Of a stretch of DNA of 52,335 nt, positions 45,372 through 52,335 are shown piece after piece. The notes beneath the pieces were generated by a model. That model had not been told where the DNA came from, searched no databases, and saw only the letters and a program-made list of their open reading frames with translations. The position numbers and the translations under genes were made by a program. Origin of the DNA: Paracoccaceae bacterium (GTDB lineage: Bacteria; Pseudomonadota; Alphaproteobacteria; Rhodobacterales; Rhodobacteraceae); contig JAJFIC010000069.1 of NCBI GenBank assembly GCA_021775315.1, positions 1 through 52,335 on the forward strand, read 5' to 3'. Position 1 is the stretch's first letter. Each line of letters opens with the position of its first letter.

Positions 45372-45943
45372 GTACGGCAAAAAACAACCGCGTTGCCTTT
45401 CGGCTGGTCGGACTTGTGGTCTTTATGGGCATGATGTCACTGGCGGCCGTGCCGTTTTACAATTGGTTCTGCCGGGTAACGGGTTATGGCGGCGAAACCA
45501 ATGTCGCGGTTAAGGCCAGCGACAGGATTTTGGAAAAAACAATCAAGGTGCGTTTTGACGCTTCGCTTGAACGCGGCATGCCCTGGGAATTCAAACCCCT
45601 CCAGCGCGAGATTGAACTGCGCATCGGTGAAACCGGTCTGGCGTTTTACGAGGCGTATAACCCAACCGATCGGGTGATCGCCGGAACTGCCAGTTACAAT
45701 GTGTCGCCGTTCTCAACGGGCTATTATTTCACCAAGATCGACTGTTTCTGCTTTGAAATGCAGGTCTTGCAACCGGGTGAACGGGTCATGATGCCCGTCA
45801 GTTTCTACGTTGACCCGGAAATCGCCGAGGATCGCGAAGCCAAATACGTTAAGACAATTACCCTGTCTTATACATTCCACGAGACCGAATTGCCGCAGGA
45901 CGAGGTTAGCCTTGTCCAAACCGACAAAAATCCGCTAAATTGA
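45368..45943 (+). CDS. ctaG: Cytochrome c oxidase assembly protein CtaG (Cox11)
   Basis: CtaG delivers copper to the CuB site of oxidase subunit I. The 191 residues have one N-terminal membrane helix (residues 10-30), then a periplasmic immunoglobulin-like domain. The copper-binding CFCF-type motif is visible as DCFCFE, with NWFCRVTGYGG and VSFYVDPEIAED also matching the family. The start overlaps the small CoxF-like gene by 4 bases. Confidence 0.95.
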   Translation: MSTAKNNRVAFRLVGLVVFMGMMSLAAVPFYNWFCRVTGYGGETNVAVKASDRILEKTIKVRFDASLERGMPWEFKPLQREIELRIGETGLAFYEAYNPTDRVIAGTASYNVSPFSTGYYFTKIDCFCFEMQVLQPGERVMMPVSFYVDPEIAEDREAKYVKTITLSYTFHETELPQDEVSLVQTDKNPLN

Positions 45944-45967
45944 GCCGAAAATTAGGGAAGAACACCA

Positions 45968-46768
45968 ATGGCGCATGAGAAAAACCACGACTATCACATC
46001 CTGAACCCCTCTATCTGGCCGCTGATGGGCGCCCTTGGCGGGTTCATAATGCTTGGCGGAATGGTGCTGTATATGCACGATATGGGCCCTTGGCTTGGCC
46101 TGATCGGGCTGGCTCTGGTGCTGGTGACCATGTATTCGTGGTGGTCCGCTGTTGTTGATGAGGCCAACGAGGGCGATCACACACCGGTTGTGATGATCGG
46201 TCTGCGCTATGCGGTTATCATGTTCATCATGTCGGAAATCATGTTCTTTGTGGCGTGGTTCTGGAATTTCTTCAAGCATGCGCTTTACCCTATGACAGAG
46301 GGCACGCCCTATATTGATGGGGTTTGGCCACCAACCGGGATTGAAACTTTTGATGCGTGGCATTTGCCGCTGATCAACACGCTGATCCTGCTGTGCTCCG
46401 GGGCCGCGGCCACTTGGGCACACCACGCCATTGCGCATGAAAATAACCGTAAAGATCTGGTGAATGGTCTGATCCTGGCGATCTTGCTGGGCATCGTGTT
46501 TACCTTCTTTCAAGCTTACGAATACAGCCACGCGACATTCGCCTTCTCGGGCAATATCTATGGCGGCACGTTCTTTATGGCGACCGGGTTCCATGGCTTT
46601 CACGTGATCATCGGCACAATCTTTTTGGCTGTCTGTCTGATCCGCGCATTGAAGGGTCAAATGACACCGACGCATCACCTTGGGTTCGAGGCTGCGGCTT
46701 GGTACTGGCACTTTGTTGACGTGGTCTGGTTGTTCCTGTTCGCAGCAATCTATGTCTGGGGCGGCTGA
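45968..46768 (+). CDS. ctaE: Cytochrome c oxidase subunit III
   Basis: The 266-residue subunit has seven membrane helices and completes the aa3-oxidase core. [19 protein letters not shown] starts it. Motifs include [53 protein letters not shown], of which GFHGFHV and [17 protein letters not shown] are family markers. A small hairpin and then a terminator-like hairpin follow it, before surf1. Confidence 0.95.
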   Translation: MAHEKNHDYHILNPSIWPLMGALGGFIMLGGMVLYMHDMGPWLGLIGLALVLVTMYSWWSAVVDEANEGDHTPVVMIGLRYAVIMFIMSEIMFFVAWFWNFFKHALYPMTEGTPYIDGVWPPTGIETFDAWHLPLINTLILLCSGAAATWAHHAIAHENNRKDLVNGLILAILLGIVFTFFQAYEYSHATFAFSGNIYGGTFFMATGFHGFHVIIGTIFLAVCLIRALKGQMTPTHHLGFEAAAWYWHFVDVVWLFLFAAIYVWGG

Positions 46769-46777
46769 TCAAAAACA

Positions 46778-46806
46778 CGCCTTCGGCGAGAGTATTTGAA
46801 AAACAA
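46778..46806 (+). repeat. CGCC-TTC-GGCG hairpin with A+T-rich tail after ctaE
   Basis: CGCC/GGCG pair around TTC at 46778-46788, followed by agagtatttgaaaaac. This pattern (a GCCTTCGGCG hairpin then GAGTATTT) is, as I recall, frequent at gene ends in Rhodobacteraceae, so it may be a dispersed 3'-end element. Confidence 0.4.
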
Positions 46807-46815
46807 TGATGGCAA

Positions 46816-46842
46816 GGGCGCGGAGCAGGTTTCGCGCCCTTT
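46816..46842 (+). terminator. Terminator upstream of surf1
   Basis: GGGCGCG at 46816-46822 and CGCGCCC at 46833-46839 form a perfect 7-bp stem with a 10-base loop, followed by TTTG. It lies 18 bases upstream of the surf1 ATG. It suggests partial uncoupling from ctaE. Confidence 0.65.
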
Positions 46843-46859
46843 GTTATGGAGCGGCGACA

Positions 46860-47540
46860 ATGTTGAAACGAATGGTTGTGCCGATTTTATTCGGGCTGAT
46901 CGGGGCGGCAATTCTGATCAGTTTAGGTATGTGGCAAGCCCAACGGCTGGTCTGGAAACAGGCCATTCTGACCCGGATCGAGTTGCGAATTAACGCAGCC
47001 CCGGTTGCCTTGCCTTTGGCGGCAGCAAACGACGCGGATATCCAATTTCTGAGCGTCAGGGCCGCTGGCCGATTTACCGGCGACGAGGTACATGTTCTGG
47101 CCTCAACCAAAGATTACGGTGCGGTCTACCGGATCATCGCGGCGTTTGAAACCGATAGCGGACGGCGCGTTTTGGTTGATCGCGGTATTGTTGCGCATAC
47201 CAAGAAACAAGCCACGCGGCCCGCTTTGGATGCAATCATCACCGGGAATATCCGCACGCCGGACGAGGTCGATGCTTATACGCCAGAGCCGGATTTGCAG
47301 AAAAATATCTGGTTTGCCCGCAATGTCCCGGAAATGGCGCGGGTTTTATCAAGCGAACCGATCCTGATCGTGTTGCGCGAAACCTCAGAAAACAATCCCG
47401 CCGTGGCCCCTTTGCCGGTCGATACATCCGGCATTCCGAACAACCATCTGAACTATGCGATCACATGGTTTTTGTTTGCACTGGCGTGGTTGGGGATGAC
47501 AGGCTATTGGCTTTGGCGTATCAGGCGTCACAACGATTAA
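46860..47540 (+). CDS. surf1: SURF1-family oxidase assembly protein
   Basis: The 226-residue protein has helices at both ends (residues 7-22 and about 198-215) and a periplasmic domain, the SURF1 plan. SURF1 helps heme A enter subunit I. Signature residues include LGMWQAQRLVWKQAIL at the start and NNHLNYAITWFLFALAWLGM at the end. GGAG lies 8 bases before ATG 46860; the upstream hairpin is not coding, though the frame is open. Confidence 0.9.
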   Translation: MLKRMVVPILFGLIGAAILISLGMWQAQRLVWKQAILTRIELRINAAPVALPLAAANDADIQFLSVRAAGRFTGDEVHVLASTKDYGAVYRIIAAFETDSGRRVLVDRGIVAHTKKQATRPALDAIITGNIRTPDEVDAYTPEPDLQKNIWFARNVPEMARVLSSEPILIVLRETSENNPAVAPLPVDTSGIPNNHLNYAITWFLFALAWLGMTGYWLWRIRRHND

Positions 47541-47555
47541 AAAGGGCATGTTTGC

Positions 47556-48947
47556 ATGAAATACGTCTCGACCCGCGGGCAAGCGCCAGAGCTGACTTTT
47601 GAAGACGCGATGCTGACCGGGCTGGCCCGTGACGGCGGCCTGTATGTGCCGGAAATCTGGCCGGAACTCAGCGTCGAAGTGATTGCGGATTTCGCGGGCC
47701 TGGCCTATGAGGAAGTCGCTTTTCGGGTGATGAAACCTTTCATTGGCGACACGTTTGGCGATGACGAGTTTCGTGAAATCCTGAAACGGGCCTATGCCGG
47801 TTTCAATCACGAGGCGCGCTGCCCGATTGTGCAGATCGGTGAAAACGATTTCCTGCTGGAACTGCATCATGGCCCGACCTTGGCGTTCAAGGATGTTGCA
47901 ATGCAACTGATAGGGCAGATGTTTGAAGTGTCCTTGAAGCGTCGGGGTCAACGCGTGACCATTGTCGGGGCAACATCCGGCGATACAGGTTCCGCCGCGA
48001 TCGAGGCATTTCGTGGCTCAGAAGCGGTAGATGTTTTCATCATGTATCCGCATGGCCGCGTGTCCGAGGTGCAGCGTCGCCAGATGACCACTCCAACGGA
48101 AAGCAATGTCCACGCTTTGGCTGTCGACGGTGATTTTGACGATTGTCAGGCCCGGCTAAAAGATATGTTCAACGATTTTGAGTTTCGCGATGGCGTCAAG
48201 CTGGCCGGTGTGAATTCGATCAACTGGGCGCGGGTTCTGGCGCAAGTGGTATATTATTTCACCTCTGCTGTGTCGCTTGGCGCACCGCATCGCAAGGTCA
48301 GCTTCACCGTGCCGACCGGAAATTTTGGTGATATTTTTGCGGCCTACGTGGCCCGGCGCATGGGTTTGCCGATTGATCGGCTGATCATTGCGACCAACCA
48401 GAACAACATTCTGCACCGCACGTTGCAAACCGGTACCTACGCGACCGAAGGGGTGTCGCCGTCTATCAGCCCGTCGATGGATATTCAGGTCAGTTCGAAC
48501 TTTGAGCGCGCGTTGTTTGAAATTTACGACCGCGAAGGGGACGCCGTGGCGCAGTTGATGCAGGAATTGAAAGGCGGTTCTTTCACGCTGTCGCAGGGTG
48601 CTTTGGCGCGCTTGCGCATGGAATTTGACAGCGGCGATTGTTCGGAAGACGAAACATTGGCCGCGATTGCCACCGTTCGCAAAATGACGGGCGAAGTTGT
48701 CTGCCCCCATACCGCGGTCGGCATCAAAGTCGCCGCTGATAAGCGGATCAATGGCCGGGTTCCAATGGTGACCCTTGCCACTGCGCATGCCGCGAAATTT
48801 CCCGACGCCGTTCGGCAGGCTTGCGGCGTTCGCCCGGAACTGCCGCCCGGAATGGCGGATCTGTTTGAGCGCCCCGAACGTGTAACCCGCGTGGCCAATG
48901 ATCTGCGCGCTATTGAGGACATCATTCGCAAAGGGACACGAGCTTGA
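47556..48947 (+). CDS. thrC: Threonine synthase
   Basis: The 463-residue PLP enzyme makes threonine from phosphohomoserine. The start MKYVSTRGQAPELTFEDA is the family N-terminus. PLP Lys lies in GPTLAFKDVAMQ and the phosphate loop is VGATSGDTGSAAIEAF. FTVPTGNFGDIFAAYVA and NQNNILHRTL also fit. The stop overlaps the M16 gene start by 4 bases. It is the usual neighbour of surf1 in Rhodobacterales. Confidence 0.96.
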   Translation: MKYVSTRGQAPELTFEDAMLTGLARDGGLYVPEIWPELSVEVIADFAGLAYEEVAFRVMKPFIGDTFGDDEFREILKRAYAGFNHEARCPIVQIGENDFLLELHHGPTLAFKDVAMQLIGQMFEVSLKRRGQRVTIVGATSGDTGSAAIEAFRGSEAVDVFIMYPHGRVSEVQRRQMTTPTESNVHALAVDGDFDDCQARLKDMFNDFEFRDGVKLAGVNSINWARVLAQVVYYFTSAVSLGAPHRKVSFTVPTGNFGDIFAAYVARRMGLPIDRLIIATNQNNILHRTLQTGTYATEGVSPSISPSMDIQVSSNFERALFEIYDREGDAVAQLMQELKGGSFTLSQGALARLRMEFDSGDCSEDETLAAIATVRKMTGEVVCPHTAVGIKVAADKRINGRVPMVTLATAHAAKFPDAVRQACGVRPELPPGMADLFERPERVTRVANDLRAIEDIIRKGTRA

Positions 48948-50206
48948 GCGTCCGTCAGCACAAATTGGCGAACGGCTTTCGTATCGTCACGGAACATATG
49001 CCGGGGCTGAAATCTGCCTCAATCGGGATTTGGGTCAACGCGGGTGGGCGCCATGAACGCCCGGAACAAAACGGTATTGCGCATTTTCTGGAACATATGG
49101 CCTTCAAGGGAACAAAAACCCGCAGCGCTTTGCAAATCGCGGAAGTTCTGGAAGATGTGGGCGGGTATCTGAACGCCTATACCAGCCGGGAAATGACCGC
49201 ATATTACGCGCGGGTGCTTGAGGATGACGTGCCACTGGCGCTCGACGTGATTTCAGACATTCTGCTGAACCCGACCTTTGATCCACGCGAAATTGAGATT
49301 GAGCGCGGCGTGATCTTGCAGGAAATCGGTCAGACGCTGGACACCCCGGACGATATCATTTTTGATTGGCTGCAAGAAGTGTCCTATCCCGATCAGGCGC
49401 TTGGCCGGTCGATCCTTGGCCCGGCTGAGCGGATCAAGGCCTTTGGACGCCAGGATCTTTCCGGGTTTGTTGATGAATTTTACGGCCCCGATCAGATGAT
49501 CCTGTCTGCGGCGGGCGCGGTCGATCACGACACTTTGGTGGCTGAGGCTGAACAGTTGTTTGGCCACTTGCAAGCCCGGTCATATGCAGCACCCGAAAAG
49601 GGCAGATTTCAGGGTGGCGAGATGCGCCGCCAAAAAGATCTGGAACAGGCACATTTCACACTGGCCTTTGAATCTCCGGGCTATCGGGATGAAGCGATCT
49701 ATACCGCGCAAATCTATTCGATGGTTCTGGGCGGCGGCATGTCCTCGCGCTTATTTCAGGAAGCGCGGGAAAAACGCGGGCTGTGCTATTCGATTTTCGC
49801 CCAGGCCGGGGCGTTTGCCGATACCGGGATGATGACGATTTATTCCGGTACCAGCGGCGGCGATGTGGCCGGGTTGGCCAGGCTTTGCGTTGATGAATTG
49901 CGCCGGTCTGTCGATGATATGACCGAAGTCGAAGTAGCACGCGCACGCACCCAGCTAAAGGCCGGGATGCTGATGGGACTGGAAAGCCCGGCCTCGCGCT
50001 GTGAACGATTGGCGCGCATGGTTTCGATTTGGGATCGGGTGCCGGGTTTGCAGGAAACGATCGACAAGATCGAGGCGGTTCACGCGACGGATGTTGCGCA
50101 ATTCGCTGTTGATTTGTGCGGTTCCGGGACGGCGTCAATGGCGCTTTATGGACCAGTTGAACAGGCACCTGATCTGGCTGACCTGACGCGACGGCTGGTT
50201 GCATGA
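48944..50206 (+). CDS. M16-family peptidase (processing-peptidase-like)
   Basis: The 420-residue protein resembles mitochondrial processing peptidase beta and bacterial M16 proteins. The zinc site HFLEH is at 47-51 (HxxEH), with the third ligand Glu in the ERGVILQEI region. The second half shows the matching non-catalytic domain, with FTLAFESPGYRDEAIY and LGGGMSSRLFQEAREKRGLCY, the R/Y substrate-binding region. The start is a TTG overlapping the thrC stop by 4 bases. It probably degrades peptides in the cytosol or periplasm; no signal peptide is seen. Confidence 0.9.
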   Translation: MSVRQHKLANGFRIVTEHMPGLKSASIGIWVNAGGRHERPEQNGIAHFLEHMAFKGTKTRSALQIAEVLEDVGGYLNAYTSREMTAYYARVLEDDVPLALDVISDILLNPTFDPREIEIERGVILQEIGQTLDTPDDIIFDWLQEVSYPDQALGRSILGPAERIKAFGRQDLSGFVDEFYGPDQMILSAAGAVDHDTLVAEAEQLFGHLQARSYAAPEKGRFQGGEMRRQKDLEQAHFTLAFESPGYRDEAIYTAQIYSMVLGGGMSSRLFQEAREKRGLCYSIFAQAGAFADTGMMTIYSGTSGGDVAGLARLCVDELRRSVDDMTEVEVARARTQLKAGMLMGLESPASRCERLARMVSIWDRVPGLQETIDKIEAVHATDVAQFAVDLCGSGTASMALYGPVEQAPDLADLTRRLVA

Positions 50207-50790
50207 TTTTTTCGCGGCGCAAGCATATTGCGGTTGAAACAGACCGCATGACCTTGCGTCTGCCAAAAATGGCGGATCACCAGAACTGGGCCCGTTTGCG
50301 GCTGGACAGCGCGGAATTTCTAAAACCGTGGGAGCCGATCTGGGCCCGCGATCACCTGACCAAAAAATCCTTTTCAACCCGCGTCTATGCCGCCCAAAGA
50401 TCAGTTGATTCCGGGCACGGCGTACCATTGTTCCTGTTTCGCCGAACGGACGATCAATTACTGGGTGCCGTCACGCTTGATAGTATTCAACGTGGCCCAT
50501 CGCAGACAGGTACGCTCGGGTATTGGATCGGGCAGGACTTCGCCCGACAGGGATTTATGCGCGAGGCGGTGACGGCGGTTGTGCATTACGCTTTCGCGGA
50601 ACTTGACCTCAGCCGCATACAGGCCGGTTGTCTGCCGGAAAATCAAGCTTCGCGCGGGGTTCTTGAAAAGTCCGGCTTCAAATACGAAGGTGTGGCGCAA
50701 AGCTATTTGCAGATTGCGGGGCGTTGGCGCTCGCACGTGTTATACGCCAATTTGCGCCACGACCGGCGGGGCAAAACCGACGCCGGTTAA
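50203..50790 (+). CDS. GNAT-family acetyltransferase (RimJ type)
   Basis: The 195 residues match RimJ/RimL ribosomal-protein N-acetyltransferases. TDRMTLRLPKMADHQNWARLR starts the domain (its first 20 residues suffice). Acetyl-CoA motifs are GTLGYWIGQDFARQGFM and AGCLPENQASRGVLEKSGF. The ATG overlaps the M16 stop by 4 bases, giving a thrC - M16 - GNAT unit seen in relatives. Ribosomal proteins such as S5 are the possible substrate, by family. Confidence 0.88.
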   Translation: MIFSRRKHIAVETDRMTLRLPKMADHQNWARLRLDSAEFLKPWEPIWARDHLTKKSFSTRVYAAQRSVDSGHGVPLFLFRRTDDQLLGAVTLDSIQRGPSQTGTLGYWIGQDFARQGFMREAVTAVVHYAFAELDLSRIQAGCLPENQASRGVLEKSGFKYEGVAQSYLQIAGRWRSHVLYANLRHDRRGKTDAG

Positions 50791-50816
50791 AATCGCCTGC
50801 CGTGTTGTGCGATTTT
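50789..50816 (+). terminator. Terminator after the acetyltransferase gene
   Basis: AAAATCGC at 50789-50796 and GCGATTTT at 50809-50816 form a perfect 8-bp stem with a 12-base loop; the last arm ends in T4. It overlaps the gene's stop codon. Confidence 0.6.
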
Positions 50817-50928
50817 CAGACATTCGCAGCCGGGTCCGATTTACGTAACGGCGTGAAATGTGGGGCTATGCACAACTGATTTTGCCCCTTAGCCTGTTAT
50901 GGTCGAAACTCTGCCGGAGTCCCAACCC

Positions 50929-52335
50929 ATGAGCGTTTTTCAAACCCGAATTCAACCCGGTTCGGACGGATACACCACAAATCGGCAGGACATGCTGGGC
51001 CTTGTGGACCAAATGCGATCGCTTGAAAAACGCGCTGAATCCCTGTCGGAAAAACGCCGCGCAAGATTTGAAGAACGCGGTCAGCTTAGCCCAAGGGAAA
51101 GGCTGGCGGCGTTGCTTGATCCCGGCATGCCATTTCTTGAGCTTTACAATATGGCGTCCTATTTGGTGGACGACACGAATGCCGAAACCTCGGTTCCGGG
51201 TGGATCAATGCTGACCGGGATCGGTTATGTTTCCGGTGTTCGGTGTTTGGTGTTCGTTGATGACAGCGGCATAAATGCCGGGGCCTCGACCTCGAAATCG
51301 GTCGAAAAGGCGCTGGGATGTCTGGCGATTTCGCTCAAGCAGAAACTGCCTTTCATTCATCTGGTGGAAAGTGCTGGCGCCAATTTGATGGCCTATACGG
51401 TCGAACTTTGGGCCCATGGCGGTGGTATGTTTGCAGGTCTCGCCAAGCTAAGTGCGGCGGGTATTCCCACGATCACAGTGTTGCATGGGCCGTCGACGGC
51501 AGGCGGTGCTTATCAGCCGGGCATGTCTGATTATGTGATCGGTGTGCGAAAAAACGGCATGGCAATGCTGGGCGGGGCCGCTCTTGTTCGCGCCGCAACC
51601 GGCGAGGTTTCCGACGACCAAACGCTGGGCGGCGCTGAAATGCACGCCGAGGTCACGGGGTTGGTTGAGTATTTGGCGGATGACGATGCGCATGGCATCG
51701 AAATCGCCCGCGATGTGGTGGGCCGGTTGCACTGGAACAAGGCGTTGGGCCTTGCCACCCGGGCGGTTTTCAAAGAACCGGCATGTGATCCCGACGACTT
51801 GGCAGGCGCGATCCCGGTTGATTATCGAAAACCTTATGACGTGCGCGAATTGGCAGCGCGGTTGGTCGATGCCTCTGAATTGGCGGATTTCAAGCCGGAT
51901 TACGGCCACGCAACAGTGTGCTTACAGGCCCGGATCATGGGCCAGGCCTGTGGCTTGATTGGCAATAACGGCCCGATTGACCCCAATGGTGCGACCAAGG
52001 CGACGCATTTCTTTCAGTTGTGCCAGCAATCCGACACGCCGGTTATTTTCCTGAACAACACCACGGGCTACATGGTTGGCGCGGCCTATGAACATGCGGG
52101 GATGATCAAACATGGCTCAAAGATGATCCAAACCGTGACGAACCTGACCGTGCCCAAAATATCGCTATATGTCGGGGCCAGTTTCGGGGCCGGAAACTAC
52201 GGCATGTGCGGCTATGCTTTTGACCCGGATTTCCTGTTTTCATGGCCAAATGCCGTGACCGGTGTGATGGGTGGCGAACAGGCCGCAGGCACCATGGAAC
52301 AGGTGATGACGAACGCCGCCAAGCGTAAGGGTCTG
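50929..52335 (+). CDS. Acyl-CoA carboxylase carboxyltransferase (beta) subunit, partial
   Basis: The frame is open from ATG 50929 to the window end (469 codons). It is the biotin-dependent acyl-CoA carboxyltransferase fold. SPRERLAALLDPG, LVESAGANLM, HGPSTAGGAYQPGMSDY, FLNNTTGYMVG and VGASFGAGNYGMCGYAF are the crotonase-like core and oxyanion loops. GIPTITVLHGPSTAGGAY, its loop of geranyl-/methylcrotonyl-CoA carboxylase-like type, hints at a branched or terpenoid acyl-CoA rather than propionyl-CoA. The biotin carboxylase subunit probably follows beyond the window. The real substrate needs more context. Confidence 0.9.
   Translation, partial: MSVFQTRIQPGSDGYTTNRQDMLGLVDQMRSLEKRAESLSEKRRARFEERGQLSPRERLAALLDPGMPFLELYNMASYLVDDTNAETSVPGGSMLTGIGYVSGVRCLVFVDDSGINAGASTSKSVEKALGCLAISLKQKLPFIHLVESAGANLMAYTVELWAHGGGMFAGLAKLSAAGIPTITVLHGPSTAGGAYQPGMSDYVIGVRKNGMAMLGGAALVRAATGEVSDDQTLGGAEMHAEVTGLVEYLADDDAHGIEIARDVVGRLHWNKALGLATRAVFKEPACDPDDLAGAIPVDYRKPYDVRELAARLVDASELADFKPDYGHATVCLQARIMGQACGLIGNNGPIDPNGATKATHFFQLCQQSDTPVIFLNNTTGYMVGAAYEHAGMIKHGSKMIQTVTNLTVPKISLYVGASFGAGNYGMCGYAFDPDFLFSWPNAVTGVMGGEQAAGTMEQVMTNAAKRKGL

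Overview
The window looks like chromosome of an alphaproteobacterium of the order Rhodobacterales, most likely a marine roseobacter-type organism. I infer this from gene content and order: an lgt - MidA - pgeF run, a ctaC - ctaB - CoxF - ctaG - ctaE - surf1 - thrC - M16 peptidase run, a methylmalonyl-CoA epimerase followed by DUF1467, and an operon for sphaeroides heme protein (SHP) with its diheme cytochrome. Genes are densely packed, many overlap by 1-4 bases, and the base composition is moderately GC-rich. I see no tRNA, rRNA, CRISPR array, insertion sequence or prophage. Both ends cut a gene: the start of a small exported protein at the left, and an acyl-CoA carboxylase carboxyltransferase subunit at the right.

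Left part (1-10.2 kb). rimO is followed by the one clearly foreign-looking gene, an A+T-rich reading frame with a PD-(D/E)xK/RecB-type nuclease signature (1873-3219). Next come a SABATH-type carboxyl methyltransferase, a fused ATP sulfurylase/APS kinase, thioredoxin reductase, a divergent Lrp/AsnC regulator, a Hint-domain protein and a divergent sulfotransferase-like protein. PAPS synthesis, a possible PAPS user and a thiol-redox enzyme therefore lie within 6 kb. A 49-residue gene at 10042-10191 ends this part.

Middle part (10.3-32.9 kb). This holds mostly housekeeping genes: pgeF, MidA and lgt; ubiK; a YbjN protein; proC, csaA and a 2-hydroxyacid dehydrogenase; tdk; carB; aspS; a YigZ protein; two small enzyme genes; an EI24 membrane protein; and mce with DUF1467. 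Between carB and aspS lies a heme operon on the minus strand. It encodes a cytochrome b561 fused to a diheme cytochrome c domain, then SHP, then a second free diheme cytochrome, closed by a good terminator. Beside it is a metallo-beta-lactamase-fold protein that lacks the usual HxHxDH motif. A DUF1800/DUF1501 pair lies at 27.5-30.1 kb.

Right part (33.0-52.3 kb). A response regulator with a CtrA-like site precedes a tight three-gene catabolic cluster: a diaminopropionate ammonia-lyase-like PLP enzyme, an M24 peptidase-fold enzyme and an EutA-like Asp/Glu racemase-fold enzyme. Then come topA, a small exported protein, dprA, a two-helix K+ channel and tldD. The aa3-type cytochrome oxidase assembly cluster follows, with a strong hairpin directly before ctaB. 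It continues into surf1, thrC, an M16 peptidase and an acetyltransferase.

The best candidates for something undescribed are the lone nuclease-like gene beside rimO, the SHP operon with its fused and free diheme modules, the bacterial SABATH methyltransferase with its palindromic upstream site, and the partial ectoine-like cluster. All functional statements rest on motifs read by eye; no database search was run.
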